Shown in pieces: positions 28,085-38,428 of a DNA stretch of 64,000 bases. Position 1 is the first letter of the stretch. Every line of letters begins with the position of its first letter. Origin of the DNA: an uncultured Alphaproteobacteria bacterium (GTDB taxonomy: Bacteria; Pseudomonadota; Alphaproteobacteria; HIMB59; GCA-002718135). The notes beneath the pieces are model-generated. The model saw only the letters and a list, made by a program, of their open reading frames with translations, made no database searches and had not been told where the DNA came from. The stretch is taken from positions 1-64,000 of the forward strand of contig CACOIH010000004.1 in assembly GCA_902627245.1 (NCBI GenBank). Direction: 5' to 3'. The translations under genes were made by a program, and so were the position numbers.

Positions 28085-29191
28085 CTATTTAAAAGCCTGT
28101 TGTGAACTATCAAATAGATGGCATCTATTAGATGGAAATCCAACTTTGACAGTATCACCGACTTTGATATTTGAATGTCCTTCAGTTTCAACAACTAAAG
28201 GTTCTCCTTCTTTTTCTAGATATAAGAAAGTTCCAGAACCTAATTTTTCAACAACGAACACTTTACTTTCCCATGTTCCATCGGAATCCTGATTCACTAA
28301 TAGATGCTCTGGCCTAATACCCAGCGTTACAGAGTCACCATCTGAAGAGGAAGCTGACATTTTTGGAACTGCAATTTTTGACGCACCCATTATATCGACT
28401 TCAGTTTTGTCACCACTTTTTGAAGTTATTTTAGATGAAATAAAATTCATTTTTGGTGAACCAATAAACCCTCCCACAAACATATTATTTGGTTTGTCGT
28501 AAAGTTCTAGAGGCGAACCTTTTTGTGATACGATACCTGTGTCTAATACTACAATATCATCTGCAAGTGTCATAGCTTCAGTTTGATCATGAGTAACGTA
28601 AATCATTGTTGCCTCAAGTTCATTATGAAGTTTTGCTAACTCAACCCTCATTTGAACTCTTAATGCAGCATCTAAATTTGATAGTGGTTCATCAAATAGA
28701 AAAACTTTAGGTTTTCTTGTAATGGCCCTTCCAATAGCAACTCTTTGTCTTTGACCACCTGACAATTGTTTTGGTTTTCTTTTTAAATAGTCTTCAATTT
28801 GTAATATTCTTGCGGCTTCATTTACTCTTTCATTAATTTCATCCTTTGACCTTTTTTCTAACTTTAAACCAAATGCCATATTATCAAAAACTGTCATATG
28901 TGGGTAAAGAGCATAAGATTGGAATACCATCGCTATGTTTCTTTGTTTAGGGGGCAAGTCGTTAACTACCTTACCATCTATTGAAATAGTCCCTGAGTTT
29001 ATATCTTCTAATCCCGCAATCATTCTAAGCATAGTTGATTTACCACAACCACTTGGTCCAACTAAAACTGTAAATGATTGACTTTTAATGTCTAGAGATA
29101 CGTCCTTAATAACGTGGACATCTCCAAAGTATTTATTAACAGTATTTATATTTATATCTGCCACTTCATCCTCCTTTGAGCGATCTTTCAA
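28085..29191 (-). CDS. CUT1-type ABC transporter ATP-binding protein (UgpC/MsmK/AglK-like)
   Basis: GPSGCGKSTMLRMIAGLE, LSGGQRQRVAIGRAI, LFDEPLSNLDA, YVTHDQTEAMTLADDI, C-terminal MalK-like TOBE region. Confidence 0.9.
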   Translation of the reverse strand: MKDRSKEDEVADININTVNKYFGDVHVIKDVSLDIKSQSFTVLVGPSGCGKSTMLRMIAGLEDINSGTISIDGKVVNDLPPKQRNIAMVFQSYALYPHMTVFDNMAFGLKLEKRSKDEINERVNEAARILQIEDYLKRKPKQLSGGQRQRVAIGRAITRKPKVFLFDEPLSNLDAALRVQMRVELAKLHNELEATMIYVTHDQTEAMTLADDIVVLDTGIVSQKGSPLELYDKPNNMFVGGFIGSPKMNFISSKITSKSGDKTEVDIMGASKIAVPKMSASSSDGDSVTLGIRPEHLLVNQDSDGTWESKVFVVEKLGSGTFLYLEKEGEPLVVETEGHSNIKVGDTVKVGFPSNRCHLFDSSQQAFK

Positions 29192-29235
29192 GTGTTAAAA
29201 TTCAATATTATATAATTAAAATTTTAGAGCAAGAA

Positions 29236-30555
29236 TTAATTTAAATAACTAAGATAATCTTTTTGAAACTCAATCATTGTGTCCACAAGTTTCTCAGCAG
29301 AATTGGTATTATCTACTATTGGATCAGCAAGAAGTGCTAAATAAACACTGTGTTTTGATTTATTAAGAATTGCCTCAGTTGTTAATTGTATTGTGCTAGC
29401 TTGATTATTTAATAATGATCCAAAATTGGAGGGATAATTTTCAAGTCTTTGACCGTGAACCCCCTCTTTATTAATCACTGCAGGAACTTCTACAACAATA
29501 TCTGTAGGTAAACTATCAATGAAATTATCATTAGGTATATTAACTGCATCCTCAACCATATTTTTATCTTGAATTATGGATTCAATAATTGGAACAATTC
29601 TCTCACGATTAGTATTATCCGATGGATCAAAAAAGTGTTCTTTTGATACTTTATCACTATGAAAAGATAAGCAATGATCTTTGTATCTATTATAAAAATG
29701 TGAAATAGCATCGTGATCGGCTACACTATAACCCCATTGTAAATATTCGCCTAGATGGCTGTCTGTTGTTATTGGTAAATAACCATATGTTTTATATAAT
29801 TCAAAAAAAACTCCTCTTTCTCCACCAGGTTTTGAACGGTGATAATCATCATGTTGATTAACAAGAGTTGAATAGTAATTATCAAAATTGTCTCTAATTT
29901 TTGGATAACCATCTTCATTTGTATCTTTGTACTTAGCTTCAAGTAAAATACTAAAATGATTTAGGCCTCCAGCTTTAATTTCAATATTTTCAAATTCTGT
30001 TTCCATTAAACTTGGAAGTTGTCTTTCCATAGAAGCAATCTCATGACAAAGTCCAATGAATTTCATTTTTGGAAATTTTGTTGTTACTGCATGGCAAATT
30101 CTTTGCATTGGGTTTGAGTAATTAAATATAAAAGCATCTGGACAAATCTCATTTATATCATCACATATATCAATTATTGCTGGAGTAATCCTTAAAGAAT
30201 GAAATAACCCTCCAGGACCACCATTTTCACCATATATTTGTTTAAAACCATATTGTAATGGAATTTTCCAATCTTGATCCCAAAGTTCAAACCTATTACC
30301 TACTTCAATTGAAATTAAACAGTAGTCAGCATTTTTTAAAGCCTCTTTTCTATTCGTTGTTGCCTCAATTGTACAATTTGCATTAAAATCTTTTTTATAT
30401 TTTTCTGCGGTGCTTCTAGTTTTTTCTAGAGATTTATGGTTAATATCATGTAAAGTAATGTTACAATCTTTTAGTACATTTGACTTAAAAATATCGCTTA
30501 CAGTACCTAAACCAAATTGAGAACTTCCAGCACCAATCAATACAATTTTAACCAT
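29236..30555 (-). CDS. glycoside hydrolase family 4 (alpha-galactosidase/alpha-glucosidase type)
   Basis: KIVLIGAGSSQFGLGTVSDIF, YGENGGPGGLFHSLRITP, NYSNPMQRICHAV, FIGLCHE, GGLNHF. Confidence 0.85.
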   Translation of the reverse strand: MVKIVLIGAGSSQFGLGTVSDIFKSNVLKDCNITLHDINHKSLEKTRSTAEKYKKDFNANCTIEATTNRKEALKNADYCLISIEVGNRFELWDQDWKIPLQYGFKQIYGENGGPGGLFHSLRITPAIIDICDDINEICPDAFIFNYSNPMQRICHAVTTKFPKMKFIGLCHEIASMERQLPSLMETEFENIEIKAGGLNHFSILLEAKYKDTNEDGYPKIRDNFDNYYSTLVNQHDDYHRSKPGGERGVFFELYKTYGYLPITTDSHLGEYLQWGYSVADHDAISHFYNRYKDHCLSFHSDKVSKEHFFDPSDNTNRERIVPIIESIIQDKNMVEDAVNIPNDNFIDSLPTDIVVEVPAVINKEGVHGQRLENYPSNFGSLLNNQASTIQLTTEAILNKSKHSVYLALLADPIVDNTNSAEKLVDTMIEFQKDYLSYLN

Positions 30556-30557
30556 TT

Positions 30558-31529
30558 TTATCTTACCCTTTCCCCATGCAATCTATGACCCAATAAAGCA
30601 AGTAATATTATCAAGCCATTAAAAAACTGTCTCCACTCACCACTCCAACCAATAGCAATGATACCAACTTCCATATAAGCAATTACACCTACACCAAAAA
30701 CAGCACCAACTATTGTTCCTAGGCCTCCCCAATAAGGTGTGCCACCTACAAAAACTGCGGCTAAAGCAAGTAATAAATATCCAAAGCCTTGCGTAGGAAA
30801 AAAGGTGTAAGTTATAAGAGTTGTAAATATTCCTCCAAGTGCGGCACCAATCCCAACAAACATAAATGCTTTAATCTTAACAGCATTAACATTTATACCC
30901 ATTTGTTCGGCGCTTACTGAGTTATCTCCAACATGCTGTATATGAATACCAAAAACATGTTTGTTAAAAAAATAGTAACAAAAAATAATAAATATTGCCG
31001 CCCAAAAAATTTGCATTGGAAATCCATAAAATTTGCCAACAAGTAGTGGATAAATCCAATGATTTTCTACTTCCATAATAGTGATTGATCTACTTTTTGT
31101 TAAAAGTAAAATTACACCTCTTAATAAAAATAATACACCGAGAGAAGCAACTAATGATGACAGTCGAAAGACTACAATTAATGTTCCAACAAGCGCTCCT
31201 ATAGCTGCACCAGTCAAAACACCCGCAACAAAACAAATTGCAGGATCTACACCATTTTTAACTAACAAAGCAAATACGTATGCTGCAACAGCATATGTTG
31301 ATGCAAATGATAAATCAATTTCTCCCGATGCTACTAAAAAAACAAGTGGAATAGTTAAAAAAATTAATGTTGGCATCATTACAAATACAGATTGATGTAA
31401 ATTTGGTCTTATCCAAGCTTCTGGCGCACCTATAAAAAATATTGCCATTAGTAAAATAAAATAACCAATACTACCAAGTGCTCTTCCATTTTTGTGAAAC
31501 ATATTATTTATGAATGATTTGATACTCAT
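30558..31529 (-). CDS. CUT2 sugar ABC transporter permease (RbsC-like)
   Basis: Polytopic; GEIDLSFASTYAVAAYVFA, GGTPYWGGLGTIVGAVFGV. Confidence 0.87.
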   Translation of the reverse strand: MSIKSFINNMFHKNGRALGSIGYFILLMAIFFIGAPEAWIRPNLHQSVFVMMPTLIFLTIPLVFLVASGEIDLSFASTYAVAAYVFALLVKNGVDPAICFVAGVLTGAAIGALVGTLIVVFRLSSLVASLGVLFLLRGVILLLTKSRSITIMEVENHWIYPLLVGKFYGFPMQIFWAAIFIIFCYYFFNKHVFGIHIQHVGDNSVSAEQMGINVNAVKIKAFMFVGIGAALGGIFTTLITYTFFPTQGFGYLLLALAAVFVGGTPYWGGLGTIVGAVFGVGVIAYMEVGIIAIGWSGEWRQFFNGLIILLALLGHRLHGERVR

Positions 31530-31530
31530 T

Positions 31531-32277
31531 TTAATGTTTTATTATTGTTTCTCTCATTATTTTCATTAACTCCTCTGGCGTAGAAATATCTTCTTTGTTT
31601 AGCTCATGTACAACTTCTCCTCTATCCAATATTACAAACCTGTCTGAAATATCATAAACATGATAAATGTTATGGCCAATAAATAATACAGATCTATTTG
31701 ACTTCTTAACATTTAATACAAAATCAAAAACTTTTTGAGTCTCATTTAAAGATAAATTATTTGTTGGTTCATCAAGTACTATTAGTTCTGCATTGTTATA
31801 TATAGCTCTTGCTATCGCTACACCTTGTCTTTCACCTCCAGATAAATTTCCAACAGGTGACTCTGCATTTATTAATTTTGATGTAAAACCTATTTCTCTA
31901 ATCAATCTATTTGCTTCATTAATTTGTTCCTTTTCTTTTATAAAGCCAAATGGATATTTTAGTTCTTTTCCCATAAAAATATTTTTAACTATAGATTGTT
32001 GAGGGGTTAAAGCCCGGTCCTGAAAGACTGTTTCTATTCCTGCTTCCCTTGCCTTTAGTGCATTCCAACTATTTATCTTATTACCTCTAATTAGAATTTC
32101 ACCTTCATCTGGGCTATAAACACCAACTAATGTTTTTATTAATGTTGATTTACCAGCTCCATTATCTCCAATTAACCCGACAACCTCTCCCTTTTTTACA
32201 TGAAGAGATGCTTTATTTAATGCTGTAATACCGCCAAATTTTTTTGTTACTTGATTTAGTTTAATTATATTTTCCAT
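31531..32277 (-). CDS. CUT2-type ABC transporter ATP-binding protein (single domain)
   Basis: IGDNGAGKSTLIKTLVG, LSGGERQGVAIARAI, VLDEPTNNLSLNE. Confidence 0.88.
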   Translation of the reverse strand: MENIIKLNQVTKKFGGITALNKASLHVKKGEVVGLIGDNGAGKSTLIKTLVGVYSPDEGEILIRGNKINSWNALKAREAGIETVFQDRALTPQQSIVKNIFMGKELKYPFGFIKEKEQINEANRLIREIGFTSKLINAESPVGNLSGGERQGVAIARAIYNNAELIVLDEPTNNLSLNETQKVFDFVLNVKKSNRSVLFIGHNIYHVYDISDRFVILDRGEVVHELNKEDISTPEELMKIMRETIIKH

Positions 32278-32290
32278 ATTTATTTAAAAA

Positions 32291-32317
32291 AACTGACTCA
32301 TATTAAATGAGTCAGTT
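32291..32317 (-). terminator. intercistronic stem-loop after SBP gene
   Basis: AACTGACTCAT-ATTAA-ATGAGTCAGTT, perfect 11-bp stem. Confidence 0.7.
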
Positions 32318-32333
32318 AATATTAATTTTAATA

Positions 32334-33329
32334 TTATCTTAAACCTGCGTCTGCAAGTGCTTTTACAGCTTGATAATTATTTGTATCTACAAAACCTGCA
32401 CCAGTGTCTTGATTAATGGCACCAGTTCCAAGTACAGCTGTTTGACATAAAGACAACACAGGTAAATATCCTTGTAAAAATGGTTGCTGATCAGAGGTTA
32501 AGTGAACATAACCTTTCTCAAATGATGACATTATTTGTGGACTTGTATCAAAACCAATTTGAAGTAATTCATTTGGTCCATAACCAGCGGCTTTAGCGAT
32601 ACCTTCTGCAACATTCATAATATCACTTCCAGAATGAACAATTACTTTAGTCTCAGGATTAGCATTTAATGCTGCTGAAAAAATTGGAATGGTCATATTA
32701 GGATCTGAAGCATATTTTGGGTCTCCATCTAATACGGTTACTGTCATACCATGTTCTTCAAAGATAATTCTTGCGCCATCTTCTCTCTGTGCTCTTGCGT
32801 AGTCACCTATTGGCACCATAACTATTGCATGATCTCCAGCTTGAAAACCAAATTGTCTAATTGCTTCTCTAGCTAATGCTTTACCTTGAGTAGCTAGATT
32901 AGCACCAACGTAACCACCACCATACTTAGCTCTAACACCCGATGGATCAACATTTTGATAAGTCATTAAAATTCCATTTTCTGCAGCTTGTCTTGCCAAG
33001 GGCATTAAAGCTTCATCGCCTGGATGTCCCATCATTGCGATAGCATCAACTCCTAGTCCTACAGACTCTCTTAATTGACGAACCATTTTTTCAAAATCCC
33101 ATTCTGAATAAATAATTTCTGCATCCGCACCAGTATCTCTAATTGCATTCATTGCTCCAGCCGCAACAATTCCTGCAAATCCCCCGGCTTCAGGTCCCCC
33201 AGCATAAAAATGCATTTTTACATCTGAACACCATTTTTCACCTAAATCTTGCCCAGTAGGAGCTGCTATTGATTGATACGAAATTGGTACAAAAAAAATA
33301 GAAGCCAAAATAATTTTTAAAATTTTCAT
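32334..33329 (-). CDS. CUT2 sugar ABC transporter substrate-binding protein (RbsB-like)
   Basis: Signal peptide; periplasmic-binding motifs (GVDAIAMMGHPGDEALMPLARQAAENGI); first of an SBP-ATPase-permease operon. Confidence 0.85.
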   Translation of the reverse strand: MKILKIILASIFFVPISYQSIAAPTGQDLGEKWCSDVKMHFYAGGPEAGGFAGIVAAGAMNAIRDTGADAEIIYSEWDFEKMVRQLRESVGLGVDAIAMMGHPGDEALMPLARQAAENGILMTYQNVDPSGVRAKYGGGYVGANLATQGKALAREAIRQFGFQAGDHAIVMVPIGDYARAQREDGARIIFEEHGMTVTVLDGDPKYASDPNMTIPIFSAALNANPETKVIVHSGSDIMNVAEGIAKAAGYGPNELLQIGFDTSPQIMSSFEKGYVHLTSDQQPFLQGYLPVLSLCQTAVLGTGAINQDTGAGFVDTNNYQAVKALADAGLR

Positions 33330-33373
33330 TTTTCCTCCCAGAATTTAATAATTTTAATAATAATAAATTAAAT

Positions 33374-33387
33374 CCGAAACGTTTTGG
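33374..33387. promoter_or_regulatory. candidate LacI-family operator
   Basis: CCGAAACGTTTTGG, 13/14 identical to the palindrome at 39774-39787; about 45 nt upstream of the SBP start. Confidence 0.6.
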
Positions 33388-33439
33388 AAGTCAAGTAAAA
33401 GAATATTTAAAATTCAATAAATTCTAGATTTATTAAATA

Positions 33440-34228
33440 CTAGCTCTTATTATTGTTAGCAAATATGCTAAATTCTGAATCAGATATTTTAATATCGTGC
33501 TCATTGGATGGATATTTCTTTTTATCTACATCTTTTTTAAAATCTTTAAATGCCTCAATAGACTTTGCTTTTATTCTTCTATAATCTTCACCAACATCAG
33601 AGTAAACTTTAGCATGTCTCGGAATGTGACCCTTATTGTAACCTAAGATATCTTCAGCAAACAAATATTGAGCATCACAACCTAAGCCACTTCCCATACC
33701 TATCATAAAAACATCTATCTTGTTTGAAATAAATTCTGCAACTTTATGTGGAACTATTTCTATTTCTATTGCAAACACTCCTGCTTCTTGTAATTTTAAA
33801 CATTGATCGTAAATTTTCTGTGCTTCAAAAGATGTTTTTCCATAGGCTTTAAAACCACCATACAAGGTTGATTTATAAGGTATAAAACCAGAATGACCTA
33901 CAACAGGAATTCCTTCGTCAGTTATAGATTTAATAAGATTTAAACTTTGTGGACAATAAATTGCATCAGCACCAAGCTTAAGAAGTTCAAATGATCTTTT
34001 TAAAATATCGTCTTTATTAATATATTTTCCATATGGAAGTCCTACTGTTAAAAAAGTATTTTGAGCTGCGTTTCTTATGCCTTCTATATTATTTAACTCT
34101 GACGAAACAATCATGTCTATTCCTGCAAGCTCACAAGACTCCGCTTCTAAGGGATTATGAGTGTAAACTTCAGTAAGTTTTTTAACTCCTTTACATTCAA
34201 TTATTTCTTTAATTGTTAATTTTTTCAC
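33440..34228 (-). CDS. PanB-like protein with degenerate active site
   Basis: Overall PanB pattern (GIPVVGHSGFIPYKSTLYGGFKAYGKT, LQEAGVFAIEIEIVPHKVAEFI, GMGSGLGCDAQYLFAEDILG), but canonical metal-ligand segments are replaced. Confidence 0.65.
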   Translation of the reverse strand: MKKLTIKEIIECKGVKKLTEVYTHNPLEAESCELAGIDMIVSSELNNIEGIRNAAQNTFLTVGLPYGKYINKDDILKRSFELLKLGADAIYCPQSLNLIKSITDEGIPVVGHSGFIPYKSTLYGGFKAYGKTSFEAQKIYDQCLKLQEAGVFAIEIEIVPHKVAEFISNKIDVFMIGMGSGLGCDAQYLFAEDILGYNKGHIPRHAKVYSDVGEDYRRIKAKSIEAFKDFKKDVDKKKYPSNEHDIKISDSEFSIFANNNKS

Positions 34229-34235
34229 AATTCAA

Positions 34236-35672
34236 TCAGTACAGTCTTTTACTTACTCTTTTTGTTTGACCATGGCTATATATTCCATCCATTCCACCGT
34301 CTCTACCATACCCAGATTTTTTATAACCTCCACCTGGTAAGTTTGTACCGTCTACAAACCAGTCATTGTGCCAAATTACACCAGCTTGAATTCTTTCCGC
34401 AGTCCATTTTGCTTTTTGATCATCAGAAGTGAATACACCTGAGGCCAGGCCATAATTTGTTGAGTTTGCAATATCAATTGCCTCTTCTTCATCTTTGAAA
34501 TCAAATATTGACGTGACTGGCCCAAATATTTCTTCTTGAGCTATTGTAGAATCAGTTTTTACATTATTAAAAATTGTAGGTTGGTAAAAATTACCTTCCT
34601 TGTTTTCACTTTCCTTACCTCCAATAGTTAATTCTGCTCCAGATTGAATCCCAGATTTGACGTAATTAGATACTCTTTGCATTTGATCCTTCGATATTAG
34701 AGGAGTAACATCAGTATTATCATCTGCACCTGATCCAACCTTAAGTTTTTTTGTTTTAGATATCAATTTTGACATGTATTCGTCTTTAACTTTAGGATGA
34801 ATAATTACTCTCGACATAGCAACACATATTTGACCAGCATTAGGCTTAAAGATTCCTTTTACAGTACTATCAACTGCTTTATCAATATCAGCATCAGAGT
34901 AAATTATGGCAGCAGACTTTCCACCTAATTCAAAATGACAAGGTATAATTCTATCTGCAGTCTCTTTGAGTATCTCAGAAGCTACCTCTGGTGAACCTGT
35001 AAAAACAATATAGTTTATATCATTATGTTTTACTAATTTTCTTCCAGTAACTTCTCCACGACCATGAACAATATTTATTATTCCTTCAGGAACACCAACT
35101 TCCTTAAAGATACTTCCATAAAAATTTGAAGAAAGAGGACACAATTCTGGTGGCTTGATAACTATTGTATTCCCCACAATTAAATTTTGAGCAACCATTC
35201 CAGAAAATATAGATACAGGATAATTCCATGGAACAATTTGCAAACTAACGCCAAATGGCTCTAAAACTACGTAGTTAAAAGTATCTGTGCCAGAAGGTAT
35301 AAGTTTGTTTTCAATTTTATCAGTCATACCTGCATAAAAATCAAAAGTATTAGCAGCACCTTTAAATTCTCCTATACATTGACTTATTGTTTTTCCATTT
35401 TCTTGACTTAAAAGTTTTCCTCCAATTTCACTATACTCTCTAAGTTTACTTGCAATAGATCGCATCATATCTGATTTTACTTTTGCGTCCATGTCCTGAA
35501 GAATTCTTTTTTCAAATGCTCTTTTTGCTGCATCTACGGCTAAGCCAATCTCTTCGTCCATTGCCTCATTGATACTACCAACCAAAGTTTGATTTGCAGG
35601 ATTTATTACATCAACATACTTATTTGATATTGAGTCAACAAAGCTACCATTAATAAAGTTTCTATTTTCCAT
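34236..35672 (-). CDS. aldehyde dehydrogenase family protein
   Basis: IVPWNYPVSIF, FTGSPEVASEI, FELGGKSAAI, GQICVAMSRV, EEIFGPV. Confidence 0.9.
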   Translation of the reverse strand: MENRNFINGSFVDSISNKYVDVINPANQTLVGSINEAMDEEIGLAVDAAKRAFEKRILQDMDAKVKSDMMRSIASKLREYSEIGGKLLSQENGKTISQCIGEFKGAANTFDFYAGMTDKIENKLIPSGTDTFNYVVLEPFGVSLQIVPWNYPVSIFSGMVAQNLIVGNTIVIKPPELCPLSSNFYGSIFKEVGVPEGIINIVHGRGEVTGRKLVKHNDINYIVFTGSPEVASEILKETADRIIPCHFELGGKSAAIIYSDADIDKAVDSTVKGIFKPNAGQICVAMSRVIIHPKVKDEYMSKLISKTKKLKVGSGADDNTDVTPLISKDQMQRVSNYVKSGIQSGAELTIGGKESENKEGNFYQPTIFNNVKTDSTIAQEEIFGPVTSIFDFKDEEEAIDIANSTNYGLASGVFTSDDQKAKWTAERIQAGVIWHNDWFVDGTNLPGGGYKKSGYGRDGGMDGIYSHGQTKRVSKRLY

Positions 35673-35801
35673 TTATATTAAAAATAGGTAATGTTTTAAT
35701 GAATTTTAATCAATAAAATCTTGATTATTATTGTAAATTTATTGAAAGACTAGTGCCAACATACTACTTGAAATATTAAAATTACTATTATTTATTAAAA
35801 T

Positions 35802-36239
35802 ATGTCTAATATTTTGCACATTGCATATGGAACCCAAACAGGTACTGCTGAAGAATTAGCCTTTGATATAGAAAAACAATCTAAAGAAAAAGGTGTTGAT
35901 TGCCAAGTATTTGAACTTGATGACATTACGATGGATAAGCTTCAAAATATTAATAAATTAATGATTGTAACATCAACCACTGGCGATGGAGAAGTTCCAG
36001 ATAATGGAATATCATTTTGGGAAAATTTATCAGCATCTACTGAACTGAGTATCTCTAACTTAAATTATGGTGTTCTAGCACTTGGTGATTCGTCCCATTA
36101 TGACTTTTGTAATGCTGGAAAAATAATTGATGAAAAATTAAAAGATCTTGGAGCAAATAGAATCATAGATAGACAGGAATGTGATTTTGATACTGAAGGA
36201 TCAATGGAATGGTCTGAAAAATTTTTAACTTTAATATAA
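35802..36239 (+). CDS. flavodoxin domain protein (MioC-like)
   Basis: YGTQTGTAEELAFDIE, TSTTGDGEVPDNG, LALGDSSHYDFCNAGK. Confidence 0.83.
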   Translation: MSNILHIAYGTQTGTAEELAFDIEKQSKEKGVDCQVFELDDITMDKLQNINKLMIVTSTTGDGEVPDNGISFWENLSASTELSISNLNYGVLALGDSSHYDFCNAGKIIDEKLKDLGANRIIDRQECDFDTEGSMEWSEKFLTLI

Positions 36240-36240
36240 T

Positions 36241-37380
36241 TTAACCTTTTACAGAACCTGCTACTAAACCTCTTATAAAATACCTTTGTAAAGCAAAGAA
36301 TATAAATAGGGGCACTGTCATTGAAACAAATGCACCAGTAGTTAAAATTTCCCAATTTTCTCCTCTTGAACCAAGCAATTCTTTTAATTTTGCTGTAAGG
36401 ATTATTTCACTAGGAACCTGATCTAAAAAAACCAAACCAACCAATAAGTCATTCCAACACCATAAAAATTGCAAAATAAAAATAGAAGCAAATGCGGGTA
36501 TGGATAGAGGAATTATTATTCTAATAAAAATATCATAGTGTGAAGCCCCATCGACTTTTGCTGCTTCCATCATCTCGTTAGGAAGTGACTTTATAAAATT
36601 TCTCAACAAAAAAGTTGTAGAAGCAAGTCCAAATCCTGTATGAGCCATCCAAACTCCAGGATAAGATTTTGATGCTACACCAAATAAGGCCCCAAAATCA
36701 TTGTAGATAGTTAATATCGGTATTAAAGACATTTGCAATGGAACTACAAGAGAAGCAATTATAATAGCCAAAAGAGTATCTCTTCCAAAAAATTTCATCC
36801 AGGTAAGTGCATATGCAAAAAATGAACATATTATTAGTGGAATAAGTGTTGAAGGTAATGCTACAGCAGTTGTATTCAAAAAGGCTTGGCCTATTCCTTC
36901 TTTAAATAAAACTTCTTTATAGTTATCAAGTGTAAATGAAGGAGGGCTAAGAGAAGTTATAAAAAGCCTTTTCCCCTTTTTCTTTGTAAACTCATTATTT
37001 GATTTCCATATATACTCCCCACTTTCATTTACTGTTACTTGAGTATCATCTTTAAAAGTTGCAATTTCGCCTACTATAAATTCATTTATTTTTTTTGAAG
37101 TAATTCCGAATGATTCTATTTTTTTTCCTGAGTTATGATCAAATAATTTTCCTTTAATAACAAAATAGTCGTTTTCTTTAATTTGTGACTCCATTCCAGA
37201 CATTCTATAGATTTCATTTACCTTAGTAGTTGTTAAAGACGTCCACCACCCACTAATAGCTAGGAGATCTTTATCTCTTAATGAGCTAATAAAAAGACCA
37301 AATGTAGGCATGATCCAAACAATTACAAAGAGTAATAATAAAAACTGAGATAAAATTGATGTTATAGAAAACTTTTTCAT
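36241..37380 (-). CDS. CUT1 ABC permease with long periplasmic insert (AglG-like)
   Basis: EAAKVDGASHYDIFIRIIIPLSIP EAA loop; long hydrophilic segment after first TM, as in AglG proteins. Confidence 0.82.
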   Translation of the reverse strand: MKKFSITSILSQFLLLLFVIVWIMPTFGLFISSLRDKDLLAISGWWTSLTTTKVNEIYRMSGMESQIKENDYFVIKGKLFDHNSGKKIESFGITSKKINEFIVGEIATFKDDTQVTVNESGEYIWKSNNEFTKKKGKRLFITSLSPPSFTLDNYKEVLFKEGIGQAFLNTTAVALPSTLIPLIICSFFAYALTWMKFFGRDTLLAIIIASLVVPLQMSLIPILTIYNDFGALFGVASKSYPGVWMAHTGFGLASTTFLLRNFIKSLPNEMMEAAKVDGASHYDIFIRIIIPLSIPAFASIFILQFLWCWNDLLVGLVFLDQVPSEIILTAKLKELLGSRGENWEILTTGAFVSMTVPLFIFFALQRYFIRGLVAGSVKG

Positions 37381-38363
37381 TAAATTTTTTGCTCTTGCTT
37401 ATGTTTATATAAATTCCAGGCTAAAATAGGAATTACGCCAATCATAATGACAAATGCTAACACACTTCCCCTTCCTGAGTCACCGCCACCTCTAAACATC
37501 CAGTCATACATTAAATTTGCTAATACACCTGTTTGCCATTCCCCATTAGTCATAGCAAAAATAATATCAAAGATCTTTAGAACAAGTATTGTGATTATGG
37601 TCCAAATGACTAAGATTGTTTGTTCTAGATATGGTATTATTATTGAAAAAAAAATTCTAACTTCACTGGCACCATCAATTCTTGCTGCCTCTAACATTTC
37701 CTTTGGTATACCTCGAAGAGCAGCACTAAATATTACAAGTGCTAATCCAGTTTGAATCCAAATCATTATAGCCATTAAGAATATATTATTCCAAACTGGT
37801 ATTGTTAACCACGCTTGAGGTTCATATCCTAAATATACAATTACAGCATTTAATAATCCAATTTGTGTATCCCCTGGCCCTCTATACTCGTAAATAAATT
37901 TCCAAATCACACCAGCTCCAACAAAAGAAATTGCCATCGGCATAAATATTATTGATTTTGCAATAGATCCCCACCAAATTCTGTCAGCTAGATTAGCAAT
38001 TACTAATCCAAAAAAGGTACTGAATGTTGGAACAATCAACAGCCAACCAATATTATTTAAAATACTTCTTCTAAATTCAGGATCATTTACAGCCCATTTA
38101 TAATTGTAAAATCCAACAAATTCTCTTCCAAACTTATCGTAAAAACTTAGTCTTATTGTTTCAAAGACTGGATATAAAATAAAAATAAATAAGATTATAA
38201 ATGCAGGAGCAATAAATATTATAACTCTTACTGAATTTTCAAAACCATATTGTTTATTTGTTTTTTTTCCATAGTAATCTAAAAAAGAATTTGAAATGTG
38301 AAAGTATAAAATAAAAACTATAATTCCCAAAAAAACAATAAAGAATAAATTAATTAAACTCAT
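37380..38363 (-). CDS. CUT1 ABC permease (AglF-like)
   Basis: LEAARIDGASEVRIFFSIIIPYLEQ EAA loop; adjacent to AglG-like. Confidence 0.83.
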   Translation of the reverse strand: MSLINLFFIVFLGIIVFILYFHISNSFLDYYGKKTNKQYGFENSVRVIIFIAPAFIILFIFILYPVFETIRLSFYDKFGREFVGFYNYKWAVNDPEFRRSILNNIGWLLIVPTFSTFFGLVIANLADRIWWGSIAKSIIFMPMAISFVGAGVIWKFIYEYRGPGDTQIGLLNAVIVYLGYEPQAWLTIPVWNNIFLMAIMIWIQTGLALVIFSAALRGIPKEMLEAARIDGASEVRIFFSIIIPYLEQTILVIWTIITILVLKIFDIIFAMTNGEWQTGVLANLMYDWMFRGGGDSGRGSVLAFVIMIGVIPILAWNLYKHKQEQKI

Positions 38364-38384
38364 CCTATGGTAAATATATAAAAA

Positions 38385-38417
38385 AAACAGGCGAACAAGT
38401 TAATTGTCCGCCTGTTT
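38385..38417 (-). terminator. intercistronic stem-loop after SBP gene
   Basis: AAACAGGCG/CGCCTGTTT 9-bp stem extended by ACAA/TTGT across one mismatch. Confidence 0.65.
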
Positions 38418-38428
38418 ATAGAGGAATA

